The notes below the pieces were generated by a model that searched no databases, had not been told where the DNA came from, and worked only from the letters and a program-made list of their open reading frames with translations. From positions 1,798,378 to 1,862,377 of the forward strand of contig NZ_JADYWF010000001.1 in NCBI RefSeq assembly GCF_015864945.1: DNA of 64,000 nucleotides, in the 5' to 3' direction. The position numbers were made by a program, and so were the translations under genes. Source of the stretch: Salinibacterium sp. NG253 (GTDB lineage Bacteria > Actinomycetota > Actinomycetes > Actinomycetales > Microbacteriaceae). Below are positions 37,867-46,215 of this stretch, piece after piece; the first letter of the stretch is position 1, and every line of letters starts with the position of its first letter.

Positions 37867-39710
37867 GTTCAGTTCCGCAGCAGCCGGGCGGGTGGTGGCA
37901 TGACTATGTCTGCCCCACCCACGGCATCGAGTTGGGTGTCCGCGAGGGCAACGAGTTTCTGTGCAGCTACGGCTGTCGCCTCACGGGCGACAAGGTCGAA
38001 GCGGCGTGGCTCGCGCTTGAACATCAAGCCCTGGCTCGGGCCGCCCGGGTTGCTGCGCGACGGTTCGCGTTGCACGGAGACGCCGCCGATCGGGCACGGG
38101 CCGTCGAGCTCGTTCTCGACTATTCGGCACTGTATGTGCAGATCTCAGCGGGTGGCTGGAGCGACAAGAGCGAATCGTGGATGCTGCGCGGCAAGCTCTT
38201 TGCTCAGGCACTGTCTGAGGCGCAGTGGGCCGTCGGTTTCGCTGATGCCATCATCACGCTCGGACCAATCCCGGAACTTCAGGAGTCGACCGATCTCAGA
38301 CTCACCCTCGATGGTCTCGGAGAGACGCTGGCCGAGTCGCGCCGCATCCTCGTGGAGGATCGCAACGATCAGCGCAGCAACTACACCGCATGGCTGGATG
38401 CCGCCGCTCGGCTCATCGCGCTAGCCCGCGAGTCGCTGGGTGGCGAGCCTGTTGTCGCACACTTCGAGACCGCGATCGTGGATCACCTGCAGCTCGCCGT
38501 GCGTTCTGACGGCTGGGAGTGGGAGGCATCCACCTACTATCACGTGTTCGTTTTGCGGGCCTATCTTCTGGGTTTGCGCGGGCTCGACCCGCAGCAGGTT
38601 GCGACTGAGGTTGCCGATACTTTGCGCCGCATGATCGACGTGTTGGTGTCGATCGCGGCCCCCGATGGATTTTTGCCCGCGCTGCACGACGGCCCCTACG
38701 ACCGGGTCGCGATGCACCGCGAAGTGTTGGAGATCTGCACCCTGAGTGCCCAGCTCTTCAGCGACACCGGCCTCGCGACTGTGCAGTCGTGGGTCGTCGA
38801 AAGGCTTGGTGCTGACCACGACGGTCTCGAGTGGATGCTCGATGGCTGGTTCGTGGGAGCACCGCTTGACCGCGCACCGGTGGTGGTCGGTTCGCGAGCA
38901 TTCGAGGATGCCGGGTATGTCGTGTTGCGTGATTCACGCAATCGCATGGTCGGCATCCTCGATGCTGGACCGCACGGCGGAGCCCATGGTCACTTCGACA
39001 AGCTCGCGCTCTATCTCTATGGGGATGGCCTGCGTTGGCAGCCAGCCCCGGCAGTTCCTCCGTACGGGCACGCACTGCGTCATTCCTATTACGCGCGCAC
39101 GATCGCGCATCCGACGGTGCGCGTTGACGGCGCCGACCAGGTCGAATCGACCGCCGAAATCACCGCGTGGGATGCTGCAACTTCCCGCGTCACGGCCGTG
39201 ACGACGACCGCGATCGAGGGCGTGCGCTTGAGCCGCACGGTGCAGCTCTCCGACGGATTGCTGGTGGATGTCGTGCACGTCACGTGCTATGACGGCGCAC
39301 CGCACACGATTGCGCTTGGCCTTCGCCCTGCCGTCGATTTCAGCGTCAGAGTTGTCGGCAACTCGTGGAATTCGACTTGGGGTGCTGGTGCGAGAGCAGC
39401 TGGTTCGCCCGCGGGTGCGCACGCCAAAACTGGCGAGCAGGCTCAGCCGGCGCTGAGCGGTTGGCACTGGGCCTCCGGCGAAAGCACGCTCGACCTGCAT
39501 GCGGGTCGCGGACCCTCCGACGATCCGAGCCGGCTCCAAGAAATCGGCGACTGGGTGACGACGGCTCCGGCCGCGACTTTCGTGAGCGTTTACAGCTTCG
39601 ATCCCGACGCCACCATCGACTCCATTGAGACCCATATTTCCGATACCGCTGTGGTGATTGAGATCGCCGCCGCTGACCACGACACTTCCCGAATAGAGGT
39701 AGCACTGTGA
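37863..39710 (+). CDS. Heparinase II/III-like enzyme A
   Basis: Probable polysaccharide lyase or hydrolase acting on an uronate-containing oligosaccharide. The 615-aa product has no signal peptide. It has an all-alpha toroid N-terminal half (about 50-320) and a heparinase II/III-type beta-sandwich C-terminal half starting near GYVVLRDSRNRMVGILDAG. The latter contains HGGAHGHFDKLALYLYGDG and SYYARTIAHPTVRVDG, motifs of the heparinase II/III family. It overlaps the SDR gene (ATGA) and the next gene (GTGA), so it belongs to the operon. Confidence 0.85.
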   Translation: MSSVPQQPGGWWHDYVCPTHGIELGVREGNEFLCSYGCRLTGDKVEAAWLALEHQALARAARVAARRFALHGDAADRARAVELVLDYSALYVQISAGGWSDKSESWMLRGKLFAQALSEAQWAVGFADAIITLGPIPELQESTDLRLTLDGLGETLAESRRILVEDRNDQRSNYTAWLDAAARLIALARESLGGEPVVAHFETAIVDHLQLAVRSDGWEWEASTYYHVFVLRAYLLGLRGLDPQQVATEVADTLRRMIDVLVSIAAPDGFLPALHDGPYDRVAMHREVLEICTLSAQLFSDTGLATVQSWVVERLGADHDGLEWMLDGWFVGAPLDRAPVVVGSRAFEDAGYVVLRDSRNRMVGILDAGPHGGAHGHFDKLALYLYGDGLRWQPAPAVPPYGHALRHSYYARTIAHPTVRVDGADQVESTAEITAWDAATSRVTAVTTTAIEGVRLSRTVQLSDGLLVDVVHVTCYDGAPHTIALGLRPAVDFSVRVVGNSWNSTWGAGARAAGSPAGAHAKTGEQAQPALSGWHWASGESTLDLHAGRGPSDDPSRLQEIGDWVTTAPAATFVSVYSFDPDATIDSIETHISDTAVVIEIAAADHDTSRIEVAL

Positions 39711-41674
39711 CCACCCCCATGCTGATTGGTAGCCGCGAAGCTGAGCTGCGGAGCGCGCTCGATGGCCCCTTGAGCGCGCAGTTCCGTCGCCTGCTCGAGG
39801 AGTGTGAGCGTGCGAAGTGGATGGAACTTCCGCAGGAACACCCGCTGGCATCCATCACTTATTTCGGGCCAGGCTCGGCGAACCTTGCGCTCGCCTACCG
39901 CCTGACCGGGCAAGAGGCCTACCTCGAAGAGTTGCGTCGTTGGCTGGCACCGCCGCTGTCGTTCCCGCACTGGGGCAAGGCGAACCTGCCCGACCATGAC
40001 CTCGATGCTGGCTGGATTCTGCACGGGCTCTCGCTCGCGTACTCGTGGGCCGGTGACGCGCTGCGCCCCGAAGAGAAGCAGGCGCTCGAAGACAAACTGC
40101 TGTTGCAGGGGCAGCGCATGTATGAGTTCGCTGTGGAGAAAGAGGGCGGATGGTGGTCGTCGTCGTACTGGCAGAACCACAACTGGATTTGCTACGCCGG
40201 CCTCGCCACCGCCGGGTATGCGCTGCAAGAGAAGTACCCCGAAGCTAAGGCGTGGACCGAGCGCGCGAAAGACAACTTCGGCAAGGTTCTCGACTCACTT
40301 CCCGACGACGGTTCCAACAATGAGGGTGTCGTCTACTGGCGCTACGGAGTGCCGTGGATCGCCAGCTACCTTGACGTCCTCCGCGATCAGGAGGGCCTCG
40401 ACTGGTTCAATCGCGGCACCTACTTGAAGGAGACCTTCTGGTACCGCCTCTACCAAGCGGCTCCCGACATGGAGCGGATCGTCGATCACGGTGACTGCCA
40501 CGACCGCCGCAGCGGGCATCCGGTCGCTCTGTATTACAAGCTGGCTGCCGAATACCGCATTCCGCAGGCGCAGTGGTTGGCCAACAAGGTGTCGACCGAG
40601 TTCTATTGGCGCGAAGCCTACGAGAGTGGAGTGCGGCCCGGCGTTCGCCCCGAGGCGTACCAAGAGCTGCTGTGGTTCGACCCCAGCGTCGAGGCTGCTG
40701 GCCCCGAAACGCTTCCGCCGAGCAAGTACTTCGAAGACCTTGGCCTTGTTGTTGGTCGCACGTCGTGGGACGAGCAGGCGGCACTCGTGTCGTTCAAGGC
40801 GTCACCCGGCGGCGGCCACAAGGCGTGGAACCAGTCGCACCGTCAGCGCGAGCAGAACGGCTGGGTCACGCTGAACGCGGGACACCACCACCCCGACTCG
40901 GGCAGCTTCGTCTTCTTGGGCCACGGCTCGTACCTTGCGATCGACGAAGGGTATTCGTCGCGCAAGCTCACCGAGCACCACAACTCGATCCTTATCGACG
41001 GCAACGGTTTTGTGAATGAAGACCGCTACCACGTGTTCGAAGAGCTGGCCGAGGAGTTCACCGCCGAGATCCTCACGACCACGATCAAGGATGGTTGGAC
41101 GCACGCCGTCAGCGAGTCATCCGCGATGTATGACCGGGACCTCGGTGTCACTCGGGTGCGCCGCCATCTCGTGCTGACGCCCGGCGGCAATCTCGTGATC
41201 GCCGACGACCTCGCCGCCGACGAACCCCGCACCTGGACCTGGCTGCTGCAAACCGACAACGCGCCGGTCGCCGTCAGCGACAAGCGGTGGCGAGCGGATG
41301 CCGGACACGGTGTGATGCCGATCGCTGCGCTCGACGACAACCCCACCAGCGAAATCGTCGAAACCTTCGTGCATGCCAACCCCACGTCATCCACGCCGAG
41401 TTTGGCGATCAGCAAGAAGCAGCACACGCTCAAGCGGCTGAGCGAGCCGACCATGAGCGCTCGGTTCGTGACCGTGCTGGAGTCGCGAAACTGGGATGAC
41501 ACCGCACCCGCGACCATCCGTTACGACGTCGCAGCGGGCGGGGTACGTGTGGAGATCGAGCGCGACGGAGTGACCGAAACCGTATCGTTGGGCTTTGATG
41601 GCGACGCTCCCACTCTGGGCGCAACTGCTGTCATTGGCGAAGGATTCCAAGGAAGCACGAACGCGCGACGATGA
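39707..41674 (+). CDS. Heparinase II/III-like enzyme B
   Basis: Second, unrelated-length family member of 655 aa, starting at GTG 39707 overlapping the previous stop. It has an alpha-toroid half with EHPLASITYFG, YWQNHNWICYAG and NEGVVYWRYG. The beta half has NAGHHHPDSGSFVFLG followed by SSRKLTEHHNSILIDGNG. This arrangement resembles heparinase II or related uronate lyases (PL15/PL21-like). No signal peptide, so cytosolic action on imported fragments is expected. Substrate not determinable from sequence. Confidence 0.87.
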   Translation: MTTPMLIGSREAELRSALDGPLSAQFRRLLEECERAKWMELPQEHPLASITYFGPGSANLALAYRLTGQEAYLEELRRWLAPPLSFPHWGKANLPDHDLDAGWILHGLSLAYSWAGDALRPEEKQALEDKLLLQGQRMYEFAVEKEGGWWSSSYWQNHNWICYAGLATAGYALQEKYPEAKAWTERAKDNFGKVLDSLPDDGSNNEGVVYWRYGVPWIASYLDVLRDQEGLDWFNRGTYLKETFWYRLYQAAPDMERIVDHGDCHDRRSGHPVALYYKLAAEYRIPQAQWLANKVSTEFYWREAYESGVRPGVRPEAYQELLWFDPSVEAAGPETLPPSKYFEDLGLVVGRTSWDEQAALVSFKASPGGGHKAWNQSHRQREQNGWVTLNAGHHHPDSGSFVFLGHGSYLAIDEGYSSRKLTEHHNSILIDGNGFVNEDRYHVFEELAEEFTAEILTTTIKDGWTHAVSESSAMYDRDLGVTRVRRHLVLTPGGNLVIADDLAADEPRTWTWLLQTDNAPVAVSDKRWRADAGHGVMPIAALDDNPTSEIVETFVHANPTSSTPSLAISKKQHTLKRLSEPTMSARFVTVLESRNWDDTAPATIRYDVAAGGVRVEIERDGVTETVSLGFDGDAPTLGATAVIGEGFQGSTNARR

Positions 41675-42324
41675 GCCAGCGACCGCAGCGACCGCAGGGC
41701 ACGAGGCGGTCTCCCCGCTGGGAGACCACTCTGCTCGGTGCGCTCGCGTACCCGGGAAACATCTTCCTGGGGTCGCTTGCGGTGCTCATTTTGTCGCTCG
41801 GGATCATCACGGTGCTGCCGGCCGCGATTGCGCTCGCTCGCGCCTTCGCGGTCTGGAATGTCGCGAACGACGACAAAGTCTTCACGAACACCTTCCGGCA
41901 GTTTCGGGAAACGTGGCGGCGCACGCTGGGCCTCGGCGCCATCGCGACCGTCGTCTTCGCGATCTTGGTGGCCGATGGCATCTTCCTCGCGGCGCAACTG
42001 ACGAGCACCGGCGATCCACTGGCGCTCATGTTCGCCGCCGCCGTGATGCCGATCGCTGCGGCCGTGGGCATGTTCGCCGTCGCGCTCACGGCAGCCGCGA
42101 CGCTCTCCACCGAAGCGGATGCCCGCACCTGGGCACGGGAGGGATTCGTACTGATGCTGCAGCATCCGCGTCGCTCGCTGCTCGTGTTCTTCACGCTGAC
42201 GGTCACCATCGTGGCCTCGGTGCTGGTGCCGAGCCTCGCGCCATTCGTGGCGATCGCGCTGCCGGTCTACGTGGGCGTGCGGGCCTGGGGCCCGAAGCCT
42301 CCCGTCAACGACGAACAGGATTAG
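41671..42324 (+). CDS. YesL-like membrane protein (DUF624)
   Basis: A 217-aa membrane protein with about five hydrophobic segments and the DUF624/YesL opening W-T-LG-LAYPGNIFLGSLAVL, then TVLPAAIALARAF. YesL-family genes accompany carbohydrate ABC importers and polysaccharide-lyase genes in Bacillus and actinobacteria. Function unknown. ATG overlaps the heparinase B stop by four bases. Confidence 0.8.
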   Translation: MSQRPQRPQGTRRSPRWETTLLGALAYPGNIFLGSLAVLILSLGIITVLPAAIALARAFAVWNVANDDKVFTNTFRQFRETWRRTLGLGAIATVVFAILVADGIFLAAQLTSTGDPLALMFAAAVMPIAAAVGMFAVALTAAATLSTEADARTWAREGFVLMLQHPRRSLLVFFTLTVTIVASVLVPSLAPFVAIALPVYVGVRAWGPKPPVNDEQD

Positions 42325-42328
42325 GGGA

Positions 42329-43516
42329 GTGGCGAAACGCCCGCCGATCTCGTTTGCGCTGAAGGTTCTCTATGGCGACACCTTCACGATGGCCGTCGGC
42401 TTCTACATGCTCGTGCCGTTGCTGGCGTACCACTTTTTGCAAGATCTGACCCTAACGATTGCGGTCGTCGCAGCCCTCACCGCGCTGCGCACGGCAGCCC
42501 AAAACGGGATGATGCCGATCGCCGGGTGGGTTGCTGACCGCATCAACTTTCGCCGCGCCATCCTGATCGGGGTGCTGGTTCGGGCTTCGGGATTTGCGAT
42601 GTTGGGCACGGTCGATTCGGTGCCGTTGCTCGTGGTGGCGTCGATTCTGACGGGGCTCGGCGGCGCGCTTTTTCACCCGGCGAGTTACTCGGCCTATGCG
42701 GCTCTCACGACGGGCGCCGACCGGGTGCGGGTGTATTCGACGCGCGAGGTCGTGAGCAACGTCGGCTTCATTGTTGGCCCGATCATCGGCGGTTTTCTCG
42801 CCGGCGCAGACTTTGCTTTTGTGAGTTTGTCGGCGGCCGGGATGTTCGTGATCGCGTTCATCATCAGCGCCTTCGGGTTGCCGCACCCGAGCGACGAAGA
42901 GCGGGCCCGCACGCCTCCGCGCTTGAGGGTGGCCTTCGCGGATGCCGCATTCCTGCGGTACTGCGCGCTCGTTGCGGGTACCGCGGTGCTCATCGCCCAG
43001 TTCTATCTCGTGATCCCGTTCCGGGCTGCCGAGTTCACCTCGGGGCCCTCCGACCTCGGCTTCATCTATTCGGGCGCCGCCGTGGTCATGGTGATCACGA
43101 TGCTGCCGCTCACCGGTGCCGCTAACCGTTTCCTGCCCGACCGCATCACGCTCGCCGGCGCAACCGCATGCTTGGGCGTAGGCGTCGGGCTCATGGGGCT
43201 GTCGACGAATCTGGTCGGGATGCTCGTCGGCGTCGCCGTGTTCATCGTCGGTCAAATGTTGGTGCAGCCCGTGCTCAACGCCACCGTGTCGCGCTTCGCC
43301 CCCGACGGTTCCGTCGCGAGCTATTTCGGAGTGCAGGGTCTCGCGAACGCGATCGGTGGCGCGGTGGGTAGCGGCTCGGCCGGTGTGATTTACGCGCTCG
43401 CCGACTCCGGTGACCCCGGAGCCGAATGGGTGTGGCTGACATATCCCGCCTGGGCGATCCTCGTCGCCATCATGTTCGTCATCTTTGGGCCGCGGGCGGC
43501 GCGAATGCCGCTCTGA
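42329..43516 (+). CDS. MFS transporter of the carbohydrate locus
   Basis: A 395-aa major facilitator with about twelve membrane segments. The cytoplasmic loop GWVADRINFRRAILIG after the second segment matches the MFS motif A. GTG 42329 has AGGGGA immediately upstream. Likely the last gene of the operon; the substrate is unknown, and export of a metabolite or uptake of a monomer are both possible. Confidence 0.88.
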   Translation: MAKRPPISFALKVLYGDTFTMAVGFYMLVPLLAYHFLQDLTLTIAVVAALTALRTAAQNGMMPIAGWVADRINFRRAILIGVLVRASGFAMLGTVDSVPLLVVASILTGLGGALFHPASYSAYAALTTGADRVRVYSTREVVSNVGFIVGPIIGGFLAGADFAFVSLSAAGMFVIAFIISAFGLPHPSDEERARTPPRLRVAFADAAFLRYCALVAGTAVLIAQFYLVIPFRAAEFTSGPSDLGFIYSGAAVVMVITMLPLTGAANRFLPDRITLAGATACLGVGVGLMGLSTNLVGMLVGVAVFIVGQMLVQPVLNATVSRFAPDGSVASYFGVQGLANAIGGAVGSGSAGVIYALADSGDPGAEWVWLTYPAWAILVAIMFVIFGPRAARMPL

Positions 43517-43537
43517 CGCGAACCAGGCGGGGGCGCT

Positions 43538-43912
43538 TTAGCGGCGGCCGCGCTCCACGAGCTTGCGCTCGCGCATTGCGAGGAACAACGGGAAGGTGAA
43601 CGCGAAGGCCGTGATGCCTGACAGCACAATGTAGAGCCAGGCCCGCTTCATCCCGAGCCTGCGTGCTTCGATGATGATCAAGATGCTGCCCGCAACAGCC
43701 ACGACGAGAAGGTCGACGCCGAGTGAGTTCACGGCGGGGCCGCTGCCGAACCAATCGCCCAAGAAGTTGCTCATCTGCATGATGGCGAGGGCGTTGAAGA
43801 CCCAGGTTCCGACGAGCCCCACGATGGACAGCACCGCAAAGGTGATTGCTGTTGCGTTCCAGTGGCGCAGCAGTGCGGGACGGTCGGCGGATGACGCGGT
43901 GGCTTCAGTCAT
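43538..43912 (-). CDS. DUF2834 membrane protein
   Basis: A 124-aa protein from ATG 43912 with four hydrophobic segments and the DUF2834 pattern (TFAVLSIVGLVGTWVFN, IIIEARRLGMKRAWLYIV). The usual assignment is a terpene-cyclase-like membrane fold of unknown function, which is weak evidence of role. Convergent with the MFS gene (21 bp) and divergent from doxX across a region with an 18-bp tandem repeat. Confidence 0.8.
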   Translation of the reverse strand: MTEATASSADRPALLRHWNATAITFAVLSIVGLVGTWVFNALAIMQMSNFLGDWFGSGPAVNSLGVDLLVVAVAGSILIIIEARRLGMKRAWLYIVLSGITAFAFTFPLFLAMRERKLVERGRR

Positions 43913-43945
43913 GGAACCAGTGTGCACCCGCGCATCCGTCGTCGA

Positions 43946-43990
43946 CAGTGGGCGTGCCGTTGACAGTGGGCGTGCCGTTGGCAGTGACTA
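43946..43990. repeat. 18-bp tandem repeat
   Basis: Two full copies and a partial third of CAGTGGGCGTGCCGTTGA (starts at 43946, 43964 and 43982, last copies slightly altered) in the 136-bp divergent gap between the DUF2834 and DoxX genes. Confidence 0.8.
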
Positions 43991-44048
43991 CATTCCGTCG
44001 CGGCCACACACTCGGCAGACGCTAAGCCCACGCCGCCAGTATGGTCGG

Positions 44049-44597
44049 ATGACGAAGACACCTGCGGCTAACGATTCGACCGGGCACGGCACACGGAGCG
44101 GGCAGAGCGAGGAGATCGAGGTCGCATCGGTGCGAGACTCGAACACCCCTGATGAAGTCTCCCGTGCCAGCCGCATCGGCCGCCGAATTGGGCGCATCGC
44201 TCTCGGAGCCTCGCTCGTGTTTGCTGGCATCGGCCACCTCACGTTCGCGCGCGAAGACTTTCAGGCGCAAGTGCCGGATTGGCAACCGTTTGACCAAGAC
44301 TTTGTGGTCGTGGCATCCGGTGTTGTCGAAATTGCGCTCGGCAGTGCGCTGATCTTTGCCAAGAAGTACCGCCCGCACGTGGGCTGGGTTGCCGCTGCGT
44401 TCTTCATCGCGATCTACCCCGGCAACATCTCCCAGCTCGTGAATCAGGTCGATTCGCTCGGTCTCGACACCGATCTCAAACGGTGGATTCGGATGCCGTT
44501 CCAACCCGTGCTCGTTCTCTGGGCCCTCTGGTCGACCGGAGCGTGGCGCGCGTGGCGTGCCGCCCGCCGCAACGACGGTCGAAACCTCGGTGCGTGA
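44049..44597 (+). CDS. DoxX-family membrane protein
   Basis: A 182-aa protein from ATG 44049. An upstream open extension crosses the divergent DUF2834 gene and repeat region and is rejected. A polar N-terminus (1-60) precedes four membrane segments with RIALGASLVFAGIGHLTF, the DoxX-type start. DoxX relatives occur in quinone or thiosulfate oxidation and in many unrelated contexts. It lies 29 bp upstream of the polyketide synthase and may be co-transcribed with it. Confidence 0.82.
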   Translation: MTKTPAANDSTGHGTRSGQSEEIEVASVRDSNTPDEVSRASRIGRRIGRIALGASLVFAGIGHLTFAREDFQAQVPDWQPFDQDFVVVASGVVEIALGSALIFAKKYRPHVGWVAAAFFIAIYPGNISQLVNQVDSLGLDTDLKRWIRMPFQPVLVLWALWSTGAWRAWRAARRNDGRNLGA

Positions 44598-44626
44598 TAG
44601 CTTCACTCCATGAGCGGAGTCGCCGA

Positions 44627-45682
44627 ATGAGCAGAGTTGCGGCAGTCGCCCCGGTGGTGCCCGAATACAGTTACACGCAAGCCGAAATGACGGGCATGCT
44701 CGCGCCGCTGTTGGCCGAGAATTCCCGCCATCAGGCCGTAATCGAGCGGATGCATGGCGCTAGCGGCATCGACCGCCGCCACATGGCCCTTCCGCTCGAG
44801 CGGTACCCCGAGCTGGGCAGTTTTCGCGAGACGAACGATGAGTTCATCCGCGTCTCGACCGAGCTGCTGGAGCGTGCACTGACCACGGCGCTCGCGGATG
44901 CCGGCCTCGCCCCAAGCGATGTCGACTTCGTCTTCTTCACCTCCGTCACCGGCATCTCGGCGCCGTCGATCGACGCGCTGCTGATCCCGCGGCTGGGGCT
45001 ACGCCCCGACGTGAAACGGGTTCCTTCGTTCGGCCTCGGCTGTTTGGCGGGGGCCGCGGGCTTGGCCCGCGTGCATGACTATTTGGTCGGGCATCCGGAT
45101 GAGGTCGGCGTACTGCTGAGCGTCGAACTCTGCTCGCTCACTCTGCAACGCGACGATCACACCATGGCCAATTTCGTCGCCACCGGCCTTTTCGGCGACG
45201 GCGCCGCGGCGGTCGTGATGGTGGGGGAGAACCGCAGCGAGCCGGGCCCGCGCGTGATCGACACCCGCAGCACGTTCGTCGCGGACAGTCACGACGTGAT
45301 CGGCTGGAACGTGGGTGGTACCGGTTTCGAGATCGTACTGAGCGCGGGCGTCGCCGACGTGATTCAGAACAACTTCCCGGGCGAGGTCAGCGGCTTTCTG
45401 CGCCGCAACGGTCTGACGATCGCCGACATCGATACTTGGATTGCGCATCCGGGCGGCCCGCGCGTGCTCGAAGCATTCGAGAGTGCGCTCGGGCTTGAGC
45501 GCAGCGACCTACAGAGCAGTTGGGATTGCCTCGCTCGCGTCGGCAACCTGTCCTCGGCGGCCGTGCTGCATGTGCTGGCAGATGCTCTGCACGCCGATCC
45601 GGCGCCAGCCCCCGGCAGTCACGCTCTTGCCTTCGCTCTCGGCCCGGGAGTGAGCGCCGAATTCGTCCTCTTGGAGTGGTGA
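44627..45682 (+). CDS. Type III polyketide synthase (SrsA-like)
   Basis: Chalcone-synthase-fold homodimer that condenses an acyl starter with malonyl units. From ATG 44627 the product is 351 aa. The catalytic triad is visible: Cys139 in GLGCLAGAAG, His274 in IAHPGGPR and Asn307 in GNLSSA. Next to an ICMT-like methyltransferase and an FAD oxidase, it matches the SrsA-SrsB-SrsC order of Streptomyces phenolic-lipid (alkylresorcinol) biosynthesis. The product is probably an alkylresorcinol or alkylpyrone; the chain length is unknown. Confidence 0.88.
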   Translation: MSRVAAVAPVVPEYSYTQAEMTGMLAPLLAENSRHQAVIERMHGASGIDRRHMALPLERYPELGSFRETNDEFIRVSTELLERALTTALADAGLAPSDVDFVFFTSVTGISAPSIDALLIPRLGLRPDVKRVPSFGLGCLAGAAGLARVHDYLVGHPDEVGVLLSVELCSLTLQRDDHTMANFVATGLFGDGAAAVVMVGENRSEPGPRVIDTRSTFVADSHDVIGWNVGGTGFEIVLSAGVADVIQNNFPGEVSGFLRRNGLTIADIDTWIAHPGGPRVLEAFESALGLERSDLQSSWDCLARVGNLSSAAVLHVLADALHADPAPAPGSHALAFALGPGVSAEFVLLEW

Positions 45683-45684
45683 GT

Positions 45685-46215
45685 ATGACCGTCATTGCCT
45701 ACATCGCCCTCATCGTAGGCACGAGCATGGAGCGCCTCTATGAGCTGCGCATCTCCAAGCGCAATGCCGCCGCAGCGTTTGAGCGCGGCGGTCGTGAGTA
45801 TGGGCAGAAGCATTTTCCGTGGATGGTGGCCCTGCACACCGGGCTGCTGATCGCGTGCGTCGTCGAAGTGATCGTGGCCGATCGCCCCTTCCTGTTGTGG
45901 CTCGGAATCCCCATGCTCGTGATCACACTCTTGAGCCAGGCCGCGCGCTACTGGATCATCAACTCGCTCGGCGCCCAGTGGAACACCCGCGTGATCGTGG
46001 TGCCCGGAGCCGGCCGCGTGCAGAACCGAGGCCCGTACAAGCTGACGTGGTTGCCGCATCCCAACTATCTGGTTGTCGCGATCGAGGGGATCGCATTGCC
46101 GCTCGTGCACACCGCGTGGGTCACCGCGATTGTCTTCACCGTGCTGAATGCGGTGCTGTTGCTGGCGTTCCGCATCCCGACCGAAAACCGGGCCCTGCGC
46201 GAACTGACGCCATGA
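45685..46215 (+). CDS. ICMT-like membrane methyltransferase (SrsB-like)
   Basis: SAM-dependent membrane methyltransferase of the isoprenylcysteine carboxyl methyltransferase family. The 176-aa product from ATG 45685 has four to five membrane segments. The C-terminal family motif is GPYKLTWLPHPNYLVV, where the His-Pro-Asn-Tyr part binds SAM. It likely O-methylates the resorcinol. It lies two bases after the polyketide synthase, and its stop overlaps the FAD gene start. Not an actual protein prenyl-cysteine enzyme, which bacteria lack. Confidence 0.85.
   Translation: MTVIAYIALIVGTSMERLYELRISKRNAAAAFERGGREYGQKHFPWMVALHTGLLIACVVEVIVADRPFLLWLGIPMLVITLLSQAARYWIINSLGAQWNTRVIVVPGAGRVQNRGPYKLTWLPHPNYLVVAIEGIALPLVHTAWVTAIVFTVLNAVLLLAFRIPTENRALRELTP

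Noticed and set aside
43671-44048. Upstream extension of the DoxX frame
   Set aside because: It would overlap the opposite DUF2834 gene and the repeat region, and lacks any motif; the ATG at 44049 starts the family-like protein.
45819-46211. Upstream extension of the FAD monooxygenase frame
   Set aside because: It overlaps the methyltransferase gene in another frame; the coupled ATG at 46212 is preferred.
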